DNA of 64,000 nucleotides from Clostridiaceae bacterium. GTDB lineage: Bacteria > Bacillota > Clostridia > Lachnospirales > Lachnospiraceae. The position numbers and the translations under genes are program-made. The notes beneath the pieces are model-generated. The model saw only the letters and a program-made list of their open reading frames with translations, was not told the DNA's origin and searched no databases. Shown here piece by piece: positions 24,155 to 32,570 of the stretch. Each line of letters begins with the position of its first letter. Within the stretch, counting starts at the first letter, position 1. The stretch covers positions 1 through 64,000 of the forward strand of contig CABIYE010000012.1 of NCBI GenBank assembly GCA_902362865.1. Reading direction: 5' to 3'.

Positions 24155-24388
24155 TTATTCTTCCACTTCTACGATTAGATAAAACCCTTTTTCCGTCTCC
24201 TGGATTTCTCTTATAATCCCTTTCCGCGCCTTAATCCTCTCCACTGTTCGGTAAATCCCTGACATGGCAACCGAAGGCTCCACCAGATAAGTGTACCGTC
24301 CCGTGCTGGGGCTTCTTTCGCTGATTTCGACTTCCTGCCCTTCCGTAACCAGCCCCTGTCGCTCCATCTTGAACCGTTCCAGTCTCAT
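24155..24388 (-). CDS. small conserved-looking protein of unknown function
   Basis: 77 residues, charged and soluble, with no signal peptide or membrane span. The composition alternates basic and acidic stretches, ending in a beta-like FYLIVEVEE. A GGAG site precedes the ATG and a good terminator follows, so it is likely a genuine gene transcribed on its own or with the MATE gene. I do not recognise the family. The sequence (EISERSPSTGRYTYLVEP) suggests a small beta-barrel or SH3-like fold, but this is a guess. Confidence 0.6.
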   Translation of the reverse strand: MRLERFKMERQGLVTEGQEVEISERSPSTGRYTYLVEPSVAMSGIYRTVERIKARKGIIREIQETEKGFYLIVEVEE

Positions 24389-24483
24389 ACTATCATCTCC
24401 ATCCTACCGTCCGCCAGCAGGCGGACCTTCTCATATACCTGCATATATTATAACGAAGGTATTTTCCACAGACAAGTACATTT

Positions 24484-25812
24484 TTAATAATGATATTTCT
24501 TCCGCTTTATCTGCAAAAAGAACGCCGTCACAATAACAGCCATCACTTCTGCCGCAACAACAGAGATCCATATGCCGTCCACACCCCATAATAACGGAAA
24601 AATCAACACCGCTGCAATCTGAAACAACAGCGTCCGTAAAAAGGATATGGCGGCAGATGTCACACCATCGTTTAACGCTGTAAAGAACGAAGAACCAAAA
24701 ATCGCAAACCCTGAAAACAGGAAGGAAAAAGAGAAGATTGAAAAAGCATGAACCGTCAGCTCCAACAATTCCTCATCATAACCTACAAACAGGAAAGATA
24801 ATGGTCTCGCCAGCGCCAGAGCGGCAGCAAACATAATAACTGCAAATACTCCGACTAAAACAAAGCTCTTTTTTAACAGCCCCTTCAATTCTCTGTGATT
24901 ACCCGCGCCATATTGGTAGGAAACAATCGGCGCAGTTCCGACAGAGTACCCGATAAATACTGCCTGAAACACCAAACTGACATACATCAGAATCCCATAA
25001 GCGGCAACCCCATCCTCTCCGGCGTATTTCAGCAATTGCACATTATATAGCATACTTACAACCGACATGGAAATATTACTCATAAGTTCCGAAGAACCAT
25101 TGACACAGGTTTTTATCAGGGATTTCTTATCAAATTCTGTTCTCCCAAGCCGTAAAAGACTATTGTTCGGACACGCAAAATAAACAAGCGGTACAATACC
25201 TCCCACACACTGACTGATGGCAGTTGCTGCCGCAGCCCCTTCCAGGCCCCAGGAAAATACGGCAACAAACAGGGCGTCTAAAATCATGTTTGTCAATCCT
25301 GCCGCAATCGTTACATAGAGGCCAAGCGTCGGCTTGCCTGCTGTTGCAAATAGGCATTGGAACTCATATTGCAGAATATATGCCGGAATCGCCAGCAAAA
25401 TAATGCGTCCATAGGTCACGCTGTCTTCCAACAGGCGCCCTTCTGCACCAAGCACGGTAGCGAAAGGACGAATAAACAACATTCCCAGCAAGGCAAGCAC
25501 AATACCGCATATTGCAGATGTATAAACAATCAGCGAAAACATCTGCCTTGCTTTTTCTATTTTCCCTTCTCCCATCGTCTTCGCAATGAGCGCACCGCCG
25601 CCCGTCCCGAACATGAACCCCAGCGAACCAAGTATCATCAAAAACGGCATAATAAAGTTGACTGCCGTAAATGGTGTCTTTCCAACAAAATTAGACACAA
25701 AGAAACCATCTACCACCCCATAAACAGAAGTAAATACCAGCATAACGATGGACGGAAATGTAAATTTTAACAGCTTTGCATAATTAAAATGATCTGAAAG
25801 TTGAATGTGCAT
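24484..25812 (-). CDS. MATE family multidrug efflux transporter
   Basis: 442 residues with about 12 predicted membrane helices in two halves, typical of MATE (NorM/DinF-like) antiporters that export cationic drugs using Na+ or H+. Motifs such as GTGGGALIAKTMGEGK in the first half and GAGNHRELKGL in the second fit the family. It starts two bases after the MarR-type gene, whose end supplies the AAGGAG ribosome site, so both are one operon under MarR control. Confidence 0.9.
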   Translation of the reverse strand: MHIQLSDHFNYAKLLKFTFPSIVMLVFTSVYGVVDGFFVSNFVGKTPFTAVNFIMPFLMILGSLGFMFGTGGGALIAKTMGEGKIEKARQMFSLIVYTSAICGIVLALLGMLFIRPFATVLGAEGRLLEDSVTYGRIILLAIPAYILQYEFQCLFATAGKPTLGLYVTIAAGLTNMILDALFVAVFSWGLEGAAAATAISQCVGGIVPLVYFACPNNSLLRLGRTEFDKKSLIKTCVNGSSELMSNISMSVVSMLYNVQLLKYAGEDGVAAYGILMYVSLVFQAVFIGYSVGTAPIVSYQYGAGNHRELKGLLKKSFVLVGVFAVIMFAAALALARPLSFLFVGYDEELLELTVHAFSIFSFSFLFSGFAIFGSSFFTALNDGVTSAAISFLRTLLFQIAAVLIFPLLWGVDGIWISVVAAEVMAVIVTAFFLQIKRKKYHY

Positions 25813-25814
25813 AA

Positions 25815-26246
25815 TTATAACTCCTTCACTTTTTTCCGGAACTCTACTTGATAGCGCTGTGTCAGCTCTACATAGGTACTCTTCTCTTCCTCCGACCAGC
25901 CGTCAAATATCTCATTCTCAATCTCAATTACACGAAGAACCGTATCTTTCACAAGCCGGCGTCCTTTATCCGTAAGGTATACTTTCTTTTTTCTCCCTTC
26001 AAACGCCTTCAGATATACAATATCATCCGCTTCCAGCTTGCGCAGCGCAGAATTTATGGTCTGCTTACTTGCGCCAGCCGTAATATCATTGAGCAGACAT
26101 TCACCATCAAAACAGCAAAGGGTATAGAGAATTAACATCACACTGTCCGACAGTCCCAGTTTAACCGCTGCCTCATGGTAAGCTTCTTCTGTCTGGGACA
26201 TTAATAGATTGAATTGTTTCATTTGTGCATTTACAATATACTCCAT
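25815..26246 (-). CDS. MarR family transcriptional regulator
   Basis: About 143 residues from the ATG at 26246 with GGAGG seven bases before it; the longer open frame runs into the promoter. A winged helix with LLNDITAGASKQTINSALRKLEADDIVYLKAFEGRKKKVYLTDKGR is the DNA-binding part, flanked by dimerisation helices. Family members repress an adjacent transporter until a ligand binds. Two identical operator-like palindromes on its own promoter indicate autorepression together with the MATE pump. Confidence 0.88.
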   Translation of the reverse strand: MEYIVNAQMKQFNLLMSQTEEAYHEAAVKLGLSDSVMLILYTLCCFDGECLLNDITAGASKQTINSALRKLEADDIVYLKAFEGRKKKVYLTDKGRRLVKDTVLRVIEIENEIFDGWSEEEKSTYVELTQRYQVEFRKKVKEL

Positions 26247-26259
26247 AGCATCCTCCAAA

Positions 26260-26309
26260 GTACGATTTCGTACGAAAACTAATATAGTACGATTTCGTAC
26301 ATTTGTCAA
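26260..26309 (-). promoter_or_regulatory. marR-MATE promoter with two identical operators
   Basis: Minus strand: -35 TTGACA (26304-26309), 17-base spacer, -10 TATATT (26281-26286). The 14-base palindrome GTACGATTTCGTAC (plus-strand reading) fills the spacer (26287-26300) and recurs just after the expected start point (26260-26273), 27 bases centre to centre. The placement fits direct repression by the MarR-type protein. Confidence 0.85.
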
Positions 26310-26316
26310 GAGCATA

Positions 26317-26352
26317 TTAAAAGTGGTATCGCATACCAGTCTGCAATACCAC
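26317..26352 (-). terminator. probable intrinsic terminator after queA
   Basis: Arms 26323-26332 and 26343-26352 (ten bases with one mismatch) followed by TTTTAAT on the minus strand, between queA and the marR promoter. Confidence 0.6.
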
Positions 26353-26364
26353 CATTCTACATCT

Positions 26365-27390
26365 TTATTTTATAAACATAGCATCCCCAAAGCTAAAGAA
26401 CCGATACCGTTCTTTCACCGCTTCTTCATAGGCCGCCAGCACATGCTCCCTTCCTGCCAACGCAGATACCAGCATAATCAGCGTAGACTCCGGCAAATGA
26501 AAATTCGTAAGCAGACAATCCAATACCTTAAACTGATAGCCGGGATAAATAAATATCTCCGTCCAGCCGCTGCATTCTCTCAACTTTCCATTTTCATCTG
26601 CCGCTGATTCAATGGTACGGCAGCTTGTCGTTCCCACACAGATAACCCGGTGTCCCGTCTCTTTTGCCCGGTTAATCTTATCCGCTTCTGACTGTTCAAT
26701 CCGGTAAAATTCTGAATGCATATGATGCTCCAGAATATCATCCACCTTTACCGGGCGGAAGGTTCCCAGTCCTACGTGAAGCGTTACCTTCGCAATATCA
26801 ATGCCCTTCTTTTCAATCTTTTCCAAAAGCTCCGGTGTAAAATGCAGCCCTGCCGTGGGCGCTGCCGCGGAGCCGCTGTGTTTCGCATAGACCGTCTGAT
26901 ACCGGTTCTTATCTTCAAGCTGATGGGTAATATACGGGGGAAGGGGCATCTGTCCAAGCTGATCTAAAATCTCTTCAAAAATTCCTTCATAATGGAACTT
27001 TACCAGTCTGTTTCCTTCCTCCACAATATCAACCACTTCTCCCACCAAAAGGCCGTCTCCAAAACTGATTTTCGTCCCCGGCTTCGCTTTCTTCCCCGGT
27101 TTCACCAATGTCTCCCAGATATCGTTCTCCTTTCGCTTAAGCAAAAGTATCTCTATCTTCGCGTCTGTCCCGATTTTAGAGCCGATCAGCCGCGCCGGAA
27201 TCACTTTCGTATCATTTAACACAAGACAATCTCCCGGTTCCAGATAATCTACAATCTCACGGAAGGTATGGTGCGAGACATCTCCCGACTCCTTGTCAAG
27301 AACAAGGAGCCTGGAACCGGACCGATCCTCCAGTGGGTCCTGCGCAATTAACTCCTGCGGCAAATCAAAATAAAAATCCTGTCGTTTCAT
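26365..27390 (-). CDS. queA: S-adenosylmethionine:tRNA ribosyltransferase-isomerase
   Basis: 341 residues, normal for QueA. It transfers and isomerises the ribosyl group of SAM onto 7-aminomethyl-7-deazaguanine in tRNA, making epoxyqueuosine. Recognised by [14 protein letters not shown] at the N-terminus, [46 protein letters not shown] and [15 protein letters not shown]. It lies 42 bases after pheT and may share its transcript. The usual partner tgt is not adjacent here. Confidence 0.96.
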   Translation of the reverse strand: MKRQDFYFDLPQELIAQDPLEDRSGSRLLVLDKESGDVSHHTFREIVDYLEPGDCLVLNDTKVIPARLIGSKIGTDAKIEILLLKRKENDIWETLVKPGKKAKPGTKISFGDGLLVGEVVDIVEEGNRLVKFHYEGIFEEILDQLGQMPLPPYITHQLEDKNRYQTVYAKHSGSAAAPTAGLHFTPELLEKIEKKGIDIAKVTLHVGLGTFRPVKVDDILEHHMHSEFYRIEQSEADKINRAKETGHRVICVGTTSCRTIESAADENGKLRECSGWTEIFIYPGYQFKVLDCLLTNFHLPESTLIMLVSALAGREHVLAAYEEAVKERYRFFSFGDAMFIK

Positions 27391-27432
27391 AATCTTTTCC
27401 CCGTTTCTTACTCCGATTACCCGACGCTCTCC

Positions 27433-29853
27433 TTACTTACGAAGCTCGATTCCCATATCCTCAAGAGCTTTCAGAATCTTCTCCATCGCCTTGGTAATGT
27501 CTGCCTCTTCCAGCGTCTTATCCTTAGCGCGGAACACAATAGAATATGCGACAGATTTGAATCCTGCTTTAATCTGCGCTCCTTCATACAAATCAAACAA
27601 TGCATAGCTCTCCAGATAAGCGCCGCCTTTCTTCTCTATTACATCCTCAATCTGTCCAACCATAACGGATTTCGGTACAACCATACTGATATCACGGGTA
27701 ACCGCCGGGAATTTTGCAATTCCCTCATATTTTCTGTCAAATGTAGCACGCGCTACGATTTCCGGCATATCAATCACCGCAATATATGCTTTCTCGCCAA
27801 TACCATAGGTGTCTGCAACATCCGGATGCACTTCGCCAAGATAGCCTACAACCACTCCGTCATAAATGATATTTGCCTGACGGCCCGGATGGAGATACGG
27901 CTTGCCTGCATTCGGATCGTAAGTTTCTTTTTTATGAAGCCCTACTTTATCAAAAAATTCTTCTACCACGCCTTTCATACTGAAGAAATCTCCGTCACCG
28001 TACATTCCCAGTGTGAACTGCATCCGTTCCTCCGGAAGTTCCGTAAGCGGAAGTGCTTTCGGCAGATAGACATTTCCCAACTCATAGAGCCTTACATTTT
28101 TATTTCTTCTATTATAATTGGTTGCAAGAGAAGTCAGCATTCCATTCAGAGATGTCGTTCTCATAATACTATAATCCTCTCCCAACGGATTCATAATCTC
28201 CACAGCCCTTCTAAGTGGAGAGTCAGCCGCAATCTTCAGCTTGTCAAATACTTTCGGACTCTCGAAAGAATAGGTCATACCCTGGCTGAATCCGCAGAAT
28301 TCCGCAATATCTCTTGCCACTTCCTCAATCCTGAGCTTGTAAGAAAGCTTACCTGTAGTAGCCTCTCCTTTCGGAAGGGTAGTCGGAATATTGTCATACC
28401 CGTAGAATCTTGCCACTTCTTCTGCTAAATCAGCAAGACGGAACAAATCATGACGGAAGGTAGGCGCAATTACTTCATTCGTCTCCTCATCATATTCCAA
28501 TTCAATCTTCTTAAAATATCCTAACATCTCTTCCTTGGAAATATCGGTTCCCAGAAGTGCATTTATCTCATCTGCGTCAAACGGCACTCTTACCGGCTCT
28601 TTCTTCTTACCATACACATCTACCATGCCGCCTACCACTTCTCCGGCGCCCATCTCTTCTACAAGCTGGCAGGCACGGTCAATTGCTGCCTGGGCATTGT
28701 TCGGATCCAGCCCTTTTTCAAACTTGCCGGAAGCATCGGTACGAAGACCTACCTTCTTGCTGGATTTACGGATATTTGTCCCATCAAAACATGCTGCTTC
28801 AAATAACATCGTCTGTACATCATCTGTAATCATGGAGTTTTCTCCGCCCATGATTCCCGCAATACCGACGGACTTCTCTCCGTCACAAATCATAAGTACG
28901 GAATCATCCATCTGGCGTTCCTGCCCGTCAAGCGTTACAAATTTCTCACCCTTCTCTGCCCTGCGGACAATAATCTCGTGACCTGCAATCGTGTCTAAGT
29001 CATAAGCATGCATTGGCTGACCGTATTCTTCCATCACATAGTTTGTAATATCTACCAGATTATTGATCGGGCGGATACCTACGGACGCAAGTCGTCTCTG
29101 CATCCATTCCGGGGATGGTCCGATTTTAATATTTTTAACAACTCTTGCACAATATCTCGGGCAAAGGTCTGCATCCTTTACCGTTACCTTAATATAATCA
29201 TTCACATCTTCACTATTGCCTGTCGGCGTCACCACCGGAGGGCGGAATTCCTTGCGGAAAGTTGCCGCAGCCTCCCTTGCAATGCCTACAACACTATAGC
29301 AATCTACACGGTTGGATGTAATCTCATATTCAAACACCACATCATCCAGCCCTAACGCTTTTACGGCACTTTCTCCAACAACTGCCGTCTCCGGGAAAAT
29401 ATAAATTCCCTCTTCCGGCGCTTCCGGGTACATGTCTCTGTTAGAACCCAGCTCTTCGATGGAGCACATCATACCGCAGCTTTCCACACCGCGAAGTTTT
29501 CCTTTTTTAATCTTGATTCCGCCTGCCACACGGCTTCCCGGCTCATGGCCTCCTGCCACACGGCCGCCGTCAAGAACCACCGGAACCTTATCTCCTTCCT
29601 TTACGTTAGGAGCGCCGGTAACAATCTGCACACTCTCTGTACCAATATTTACCTGACAGATAATCAACTTATCTGCATTCGGATGTTTTTCAATCTTATC
29701 AATCTGTCCAATCACAATTTTATCTAAATCTGCGTCCAGCACTTCATAGCCTTCTACCTTCGTACCGGAAAGTGTCATTGCATCTGTATATTCCTGGGCC
29801 GTAACATCGAGGTCAGGAACATATGCTTTTATCCATGATAATGATGTATTCAT
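27433..29853 (-). CDS. pheT: phenylalanine--tRNA ligase beta subunit
   Basis: 806 residues from the ATG at 29853, close to the bacterial norm. The open frame extends another 90 codons upstream, but that part lies entirely in the 131-bp tandem repeat and has no support; a GGAG site precedes the chosen ATG. Parts: N-terminal tRNA-binding OB domain (VIGQIDKIEKHPNADKL), B3/B4 editing region, B5 domain, catalytic-like core (NYNRRNKNVRLYELGNVY) and the C-terminal ferredoxin-fold anticodon-binding domain (KFPAVTRDISMVV). With PheS it forms the alpha2-beta2 enzyme charging tRNA-Phe. Expressed from the T-box-controlled pheS transcript. Confidence 0.96.
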   Translation of the reverse strand: MNTSLSWIKAYVPDLDVTAQEYTDAMTLSGTKVEGYEVLDADLDKIVIGQIDKIEKHPNADKLIICQVNIGTESVQIVTGAPNVKEGDKVPVVLDGGRVAGGHEPGSRVAGGIKIKKGKLRGVESCGMMCSIEELGSNRDMYPEAPEEGIYIFPETAVVGESAVKALGLDDVVFEYEITSNRVDCYSVVGIAREAAATFRKEFRPPVVTPTGNSEDVNDYIKVTVKDADLCPRYCARVVKNIKIGPSPEWMQRRLASVGIRPINNLVDITNYVMEEYGQPMHAYDLDTIAGHEIIVRRAEKGEKFVTLDGQERQMDDSVLMICDGEKSVGIAGIMGGENSMITDDVQTMLFEAACFDGTNIRKSSKKVGLRTDASGKFEKGLDPNNAQAAIDRACQLVEEMGAGEVVGGMVDVYGKKKEPVRVPFDADEINALLGTDISKEEMLGYFKKIELEYDEETNEVIAPTFRHDLFRLADLAEEVARFYGYDNIPTTLPKGEATTGKLSYKLRIEEVARDIAEFCGFSQGMTYSFESPKVFDKLKIAADSPLRRAVEIMNPLGEDYSIMRTTSLNGMLTSLATNYNRRNKNVRLYELGNVYLPKALPLTELPEERMQFTLGMYGDGDFFSMKGVVEEFFDKVGLHKKETYDPNAGKPYLHPGRQANIIYDGVVVGYLGEVHPDVADTYGIGEKAYIAVIDMPEIVARATFDRKYEGIAKFPAVTRDISMVVPKSVMVGQIEDVIEKKGGAYLESYALFDLYEGAQIKAGFKSVAYSIVFRAKDKTLEEADITKAMEKILKALEDMGIELRK

Positions 29854-29886
29854 TTTAATCTCCTTTCTTGTGCTCGCACCGCTCAT

Positions 29887-30171
29887 GCTTCCTTTTTGTT
29901 GTGTGCTCTTTCCTGGCTCCAGATTCCTGTCGCTTCGCTCCCGCCGCATCCCTCCGGCATGCTCTCCTGAATCTGTCGCGCCGCTCGCACACGGAAGTAA
30001 ATACTCGCTTCGCTCGTGCTTCCTTTTTGTTGTGTGCTCTTTCCTGGCTCCAGATTCCTGTCGCTTCGCTCCCGCCGCATCCCTCCGGCATGCTCTCCTG
30101 AATCTGTCGCGCCGCTCGCACACGGAAGTAAATACTCGCTTCGCTCGTGCTTCCTTCCGTTGTGTGCTCGC
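29887..30171. repeat. 131-bp tandem repeat in the pheS-pheT spacer
   Basis: Two essentially identical 131-bp units (29887-30017 and 30018-30148) plus the first part of a third (30149 to about 30171) fill the 317 bases between pheS and pheT. The unit is GC-rich compared with its surroundings, contains smaller internal repeats (cgctcg, cttcgctc) and an inverted pair CAGATTC/GAATCTG. Long spurious reading frames run through it in several phases because 131 is not a multiple of three. I see no gene in it. From memory, similar sequences occur as dispersed intergenic repeats in Lachnospiraceae. Confidence 0.9.
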
Positions 30172-31193
30172 TAGAACTGTTTCAGGAATCTGATGTCGTT
30201 CTCATATAATAATCTCATGTCGTCGATTTCGTATTTCAGAAGTGCAATACGCTCCAAGCCTACGCCAAATGCGAATCCTGTATACTCTTCCGGATCGATT
30301 CCGCACATTTCCAGCACGTGTGGATGAACCATACCGCATCCGAGAATTTCAATCCAGCCGGAGCCTTTACAGAAACGGCATCCTTTGCCGCCGCATTTAA
30401 AACAGGTTACGTCCACCTCCGCGCTTGGCTCAGTAAACGGGAAATGATGCGGACGGAATTTTGTCTTTGTTTCTGGTCCGAACAGTTCCTTTGCAAATAC
30501 TTCCAGTGTTCCTTTCAAATCGGCAAAGGAAATATTTTTATCAATGACAAGACCTTCAATCTGATGGAAGGACGGAGAGTGGGTTGCATCTACCTCGTCA
30601 GAGCGGAATACTCTTCCCGGGGCAATCATACGAATCGGAAGTTTTCCCTGCTCCATCACACGTGCCTGCACCGGGGATGTCTGCGTACGCAGTACGATTT
30701 CTTTATTAATATAAAACGTATCCTGCTCATCTTTTGCCGGATGGTCTGCAGGAATATTTAATTTTTCAAAGTTATACAGATCATACTCTACTTCAGGACC
30801 TTCCACTACCTCATAGCCCATGCCCACGAAGATTCTCTCGACCTCTTCCAGAGCAATGGTATTCGGATGCCGGTGTCCTACCATGTTCTTCTTAGCAGGA
30901 AGAGTAACATCAATGACTTCTTTTTTCATTTTCTCTTCCCTGAGCTTTTTCTCCATATTCTTCTTGCTTTCTTCTAACAGCTCTTCAATTGCTGCGCGGG
31001 TTTCATTTACCATCTGCCCAACCTTCGGGCGCTCCTCCGGCGCAACGTCTTTCATACTCTTTAATACTGCGGTGAGTTCTCCCTTTTTTCCAAGAAACTT
31101 CACACGCACATCATTCAATTTCTCCGGCATATCGGCTGCTTCAATTGCCTTCAACGCTTCATTTTTGATGTTCTGCAGTCTGTCTTTCATCAT
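30171..31193 (-). CDS. pheS: phenylalanine--tRNA ligase alpha subunit
   Basis: 340 residues. The N-terminal coiled coil (1 to about 90) binds tRNA; the class II catalytic core follows with motif 2 ([20 protein letters not shown]), the FHQIEGLV strand and motif 3 ([16 protein letters not shown]). [18 protein letters not shown] insert with four cysteines is typical of Firmicutes PheS and may bind zinc. The frame begins ATGATG after AAAGGGG. It is the first gene of pheST and is controlled by the upstream T-box. Confidence 0.97.
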   Translation of the reverse strand: MMKDRLQNIKNEALKAIEAADMPEKLNDVRVKFLGKKGELTAVLKSMKDVAPEERPKVGQMVNETRAAIEELLEESKKNMEKKLREEKMKKEVIDVTLPAKKNMVGHRHPNTIALEEVERIFVGMGYEVVEGPEVEYDLYNFEKLNIPADHPAKDEQDTFYINKEIVLRTQTSPVQARVMEQGKLPIRMIAPGRVFRSDEVDATHSPSFHQIEGLVIDKNISFADLKGTLEVFAKELFGPETKTKFRPHHFPFTEPSAEVDVTCFKCGGKGCRFCKGSGWIEILGCGMVHPHVLEMCGIDPEEYTGFAFGVGLERIALLKYEIDDMRLLYENDIRFLKQF

Positions 31194-31214
31194 TCTTCCC
31201 CTTTCATTCTAATA

Positions 31215-31347
31215 CAAAAAGATTGCGCAATCGCGCAATCGCCGCGCGCGAACGGTTCGCATAGCGATAATTACTCCTCCGCGGGCTGCGCATCCCGCGG
31301 AGCGTTTTATGATATAGGAAATTCGAAGGAATTCCCTATATCATAAA
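31215..31347. repeat. three strong hairpins between the T-box and pheS
   Basis: After the T-box terminator the leader holds, in transcription order: a long perfect hairpin (arms 31306-31318 and 31335-31347 plus inner AATTC pairs), a GC-rich hairpin (CTCCGCGGG 31277-31285 with 31294-31302), and a GATTGCGC-type hairpin (31221-31240) followed by five T on the minus strand. The last resembles the terminator at 53408-53432 and could terminate read-through a second time. Confidence 0.7.
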
Positions 31348-31595
31348 AAAACCCGTCCCTTCAAAAGGGACGAGTAAAACCCGTGATACCACCCTGATTC
31401 CCATATAAAATATGGGCGCTCATTACAGCGTAACGTGCATATACGGCATAACTTACTATCAATTCAGAAATGCAGCTCACGTGGGAAATTCGATTGCCAT
31501 CTGAACCTAAAGGAACTTTCAGCCGGGGATTCCCTCTCTCTGATGGAAAATGGTTCTCTACTTACACGGTCATTGCTTTTTCATTCATTTTATTC
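31344..31595 (-). ncRNA. T-box leader controlling pheST
   Basis: The minus-strand leader contains the conserved T-box element GGTGGTATCACGGG (about 31380-31393), a stem I region with AGAGAG motif and distal loop, and a Phe codon TTC in the presumed specifier loop at about 31485-31487. It ends in the terminator GTCCCTTTTGAAGGGAC with seven T (31344-31372). Uncharged tRNA-Phe would favour the antiterminator and permit pheST transcription. The specifier assignment fits the downstream genes but the fold was drawn by eye. Confidence 0.9.
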
Positions 31596-31601
31596 TTAAC
31601 T

Positions 31602-31629
31602 ATTTTAACACAACTGAATTCCTTGTCAA
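31602..31629 (-). promoter_or_regulatory. promoter of the pheST T-box transcript
   Basis: Minus strand: -35 TTGACA (31624-31629), 16-base spacer, -10 TAAAAT (31602-31607). Confidence 0.6.
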
Positions 31630-31633
31630 GTAC

Positions 31634-31659
31634 AAAAACCTGCCCACAGGCAGGTTTTT
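31634..31659. terminator. bidirectional intrinsic terminator
   Basis: Perfect arms AAAAACCTGCC (31634-31644) and GGCAGGTTTTT (31649-31659), four-base loop. On the minus strand it ends the BrkB-family gene just before the pheST promoter. Confidence 0.88.
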
Positions 31660-31678
31660 GTTACGATTTTTCTTATAT

Positions 31679-32497
31679 TTACCGAAATAACTTCCCCCGC
31701 AGCATATCATTTGCCACTGCTCCCAGAAGAATACTGTACATACAGAAATACAGCCACAGCATAATCAGCACAATTGTTGTAAGACTTCCGTACATATCGG
31801 AAAATCCTTGAAAGATATCCAAATATACCGAAAATATCCATGACAGAACCAGCCACGCAATTGCAGTAAAAACTGCGCCCGGAATCTGGTTTTTAAAGGA
31901 ATCCTTTCTGTTCGGAAGAAATTTATACAACAGCAGGGAAAATCCCACCAGCACAATAGGAGAAATAATAATTCTCTTATCCATCAGCCATTCAGCCAAC
32001 GACTCCAGGATTTTAATATGACTGCTGATAAACAAGCTGAGACTATTGCCGAATACTGACAACAGAAGCAGCATAATAATTACCACGATAAACAAAACGG
32101 TATAGATCGTTGCGCGCAGACGCAGATACACATAATTACGAGTCTCTGAGCATCTATAAACACAATTCAGCCCCGATGTCATAGCGAGAACTCCTTTCCC
32201 GGCAGACCAAAGAGCCACAACAACCGTAATTGGAATGACTGTCGTTGACTGGTTATATACCTGGTTCACAATCGACACAATCAGGGAATCCACCGTCGAC
32301 GGAAACACCTGCACCACCGCCGTCATAACATCCGCTTTTGTTACCGGAGTATACTGAACCATCGTCAGAAGCAGCAAAATAATCGGAATCATACACAGCA
32401 TAAAAAAGTACGCTGATTGTGCCGCATACGCCCCAACATGGGCTTTCCCGACTTCATCTGTTATTTCAGTCGCTTTATCGTAAATCTTCTTAAGCAT
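31679..32497 (-). CDS. YihY/BrkB family membrane protein
   Basis: 272 residues with about six membrane helices. Family features include HVGAYAAQSAYFFMLCMIPIILLL near the start, LWSAGKGVLAMTSGLNCVY in the middle and a C-terminal GSLTTIVLIMLWLYFCMYSILLGA segment. The family was once called ribonuclease BN in error; its function is still uncertain, possibly membrane transport or lipid-related. It appears to be a single-gene unit between two terminator or promoter regions. Confidence 0.85.
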   Translation of the reverse strand: MLKKIYDKATEITDEVGKAHVGAYAAQSAYFFMLCMIPIILLLLTMVQYTPVTKADVMTAVVQVFPSTVDSLIVSIVNQVYNQSTTVIPITVVVALWSAGKGVLAMTSGLNCVYRCSETRNYVYLRLRATIYTVLFIVVIIMLLLLSVFGNSLSLFISSHIKILESLAEWLMDKRIIISPIVLVGFSLLLYKFLPNRKDSFKNQIPGAVFTAIAWLVLSWIFSVYLDIFQGFSDMYGSLTTIVLIMLWLYFCMYSILLGAVANDMLRGKLFR

Positions 32498-32570
32498 ATC
32501 ACTACCCCTTAAATTTTATAGAGCAATCATACCACTTGCCCGGTAATTATTCAAGCTCGAAAGGGGTGGA

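Noticed and set aside
29854..30123. 90-residue N-terminal extension of PheT
   Set aside because: It is encoded by the 131-bp tandem repeat, is absent from the family, and a good ribosome site precedes the internal ATG at 29853.
29887..30171. Tandem repeats considered as a CRISPR array
   Set aside because: The units are 131 bp with no short-repeat/unique-spacer alternation, and no cas genes are present.
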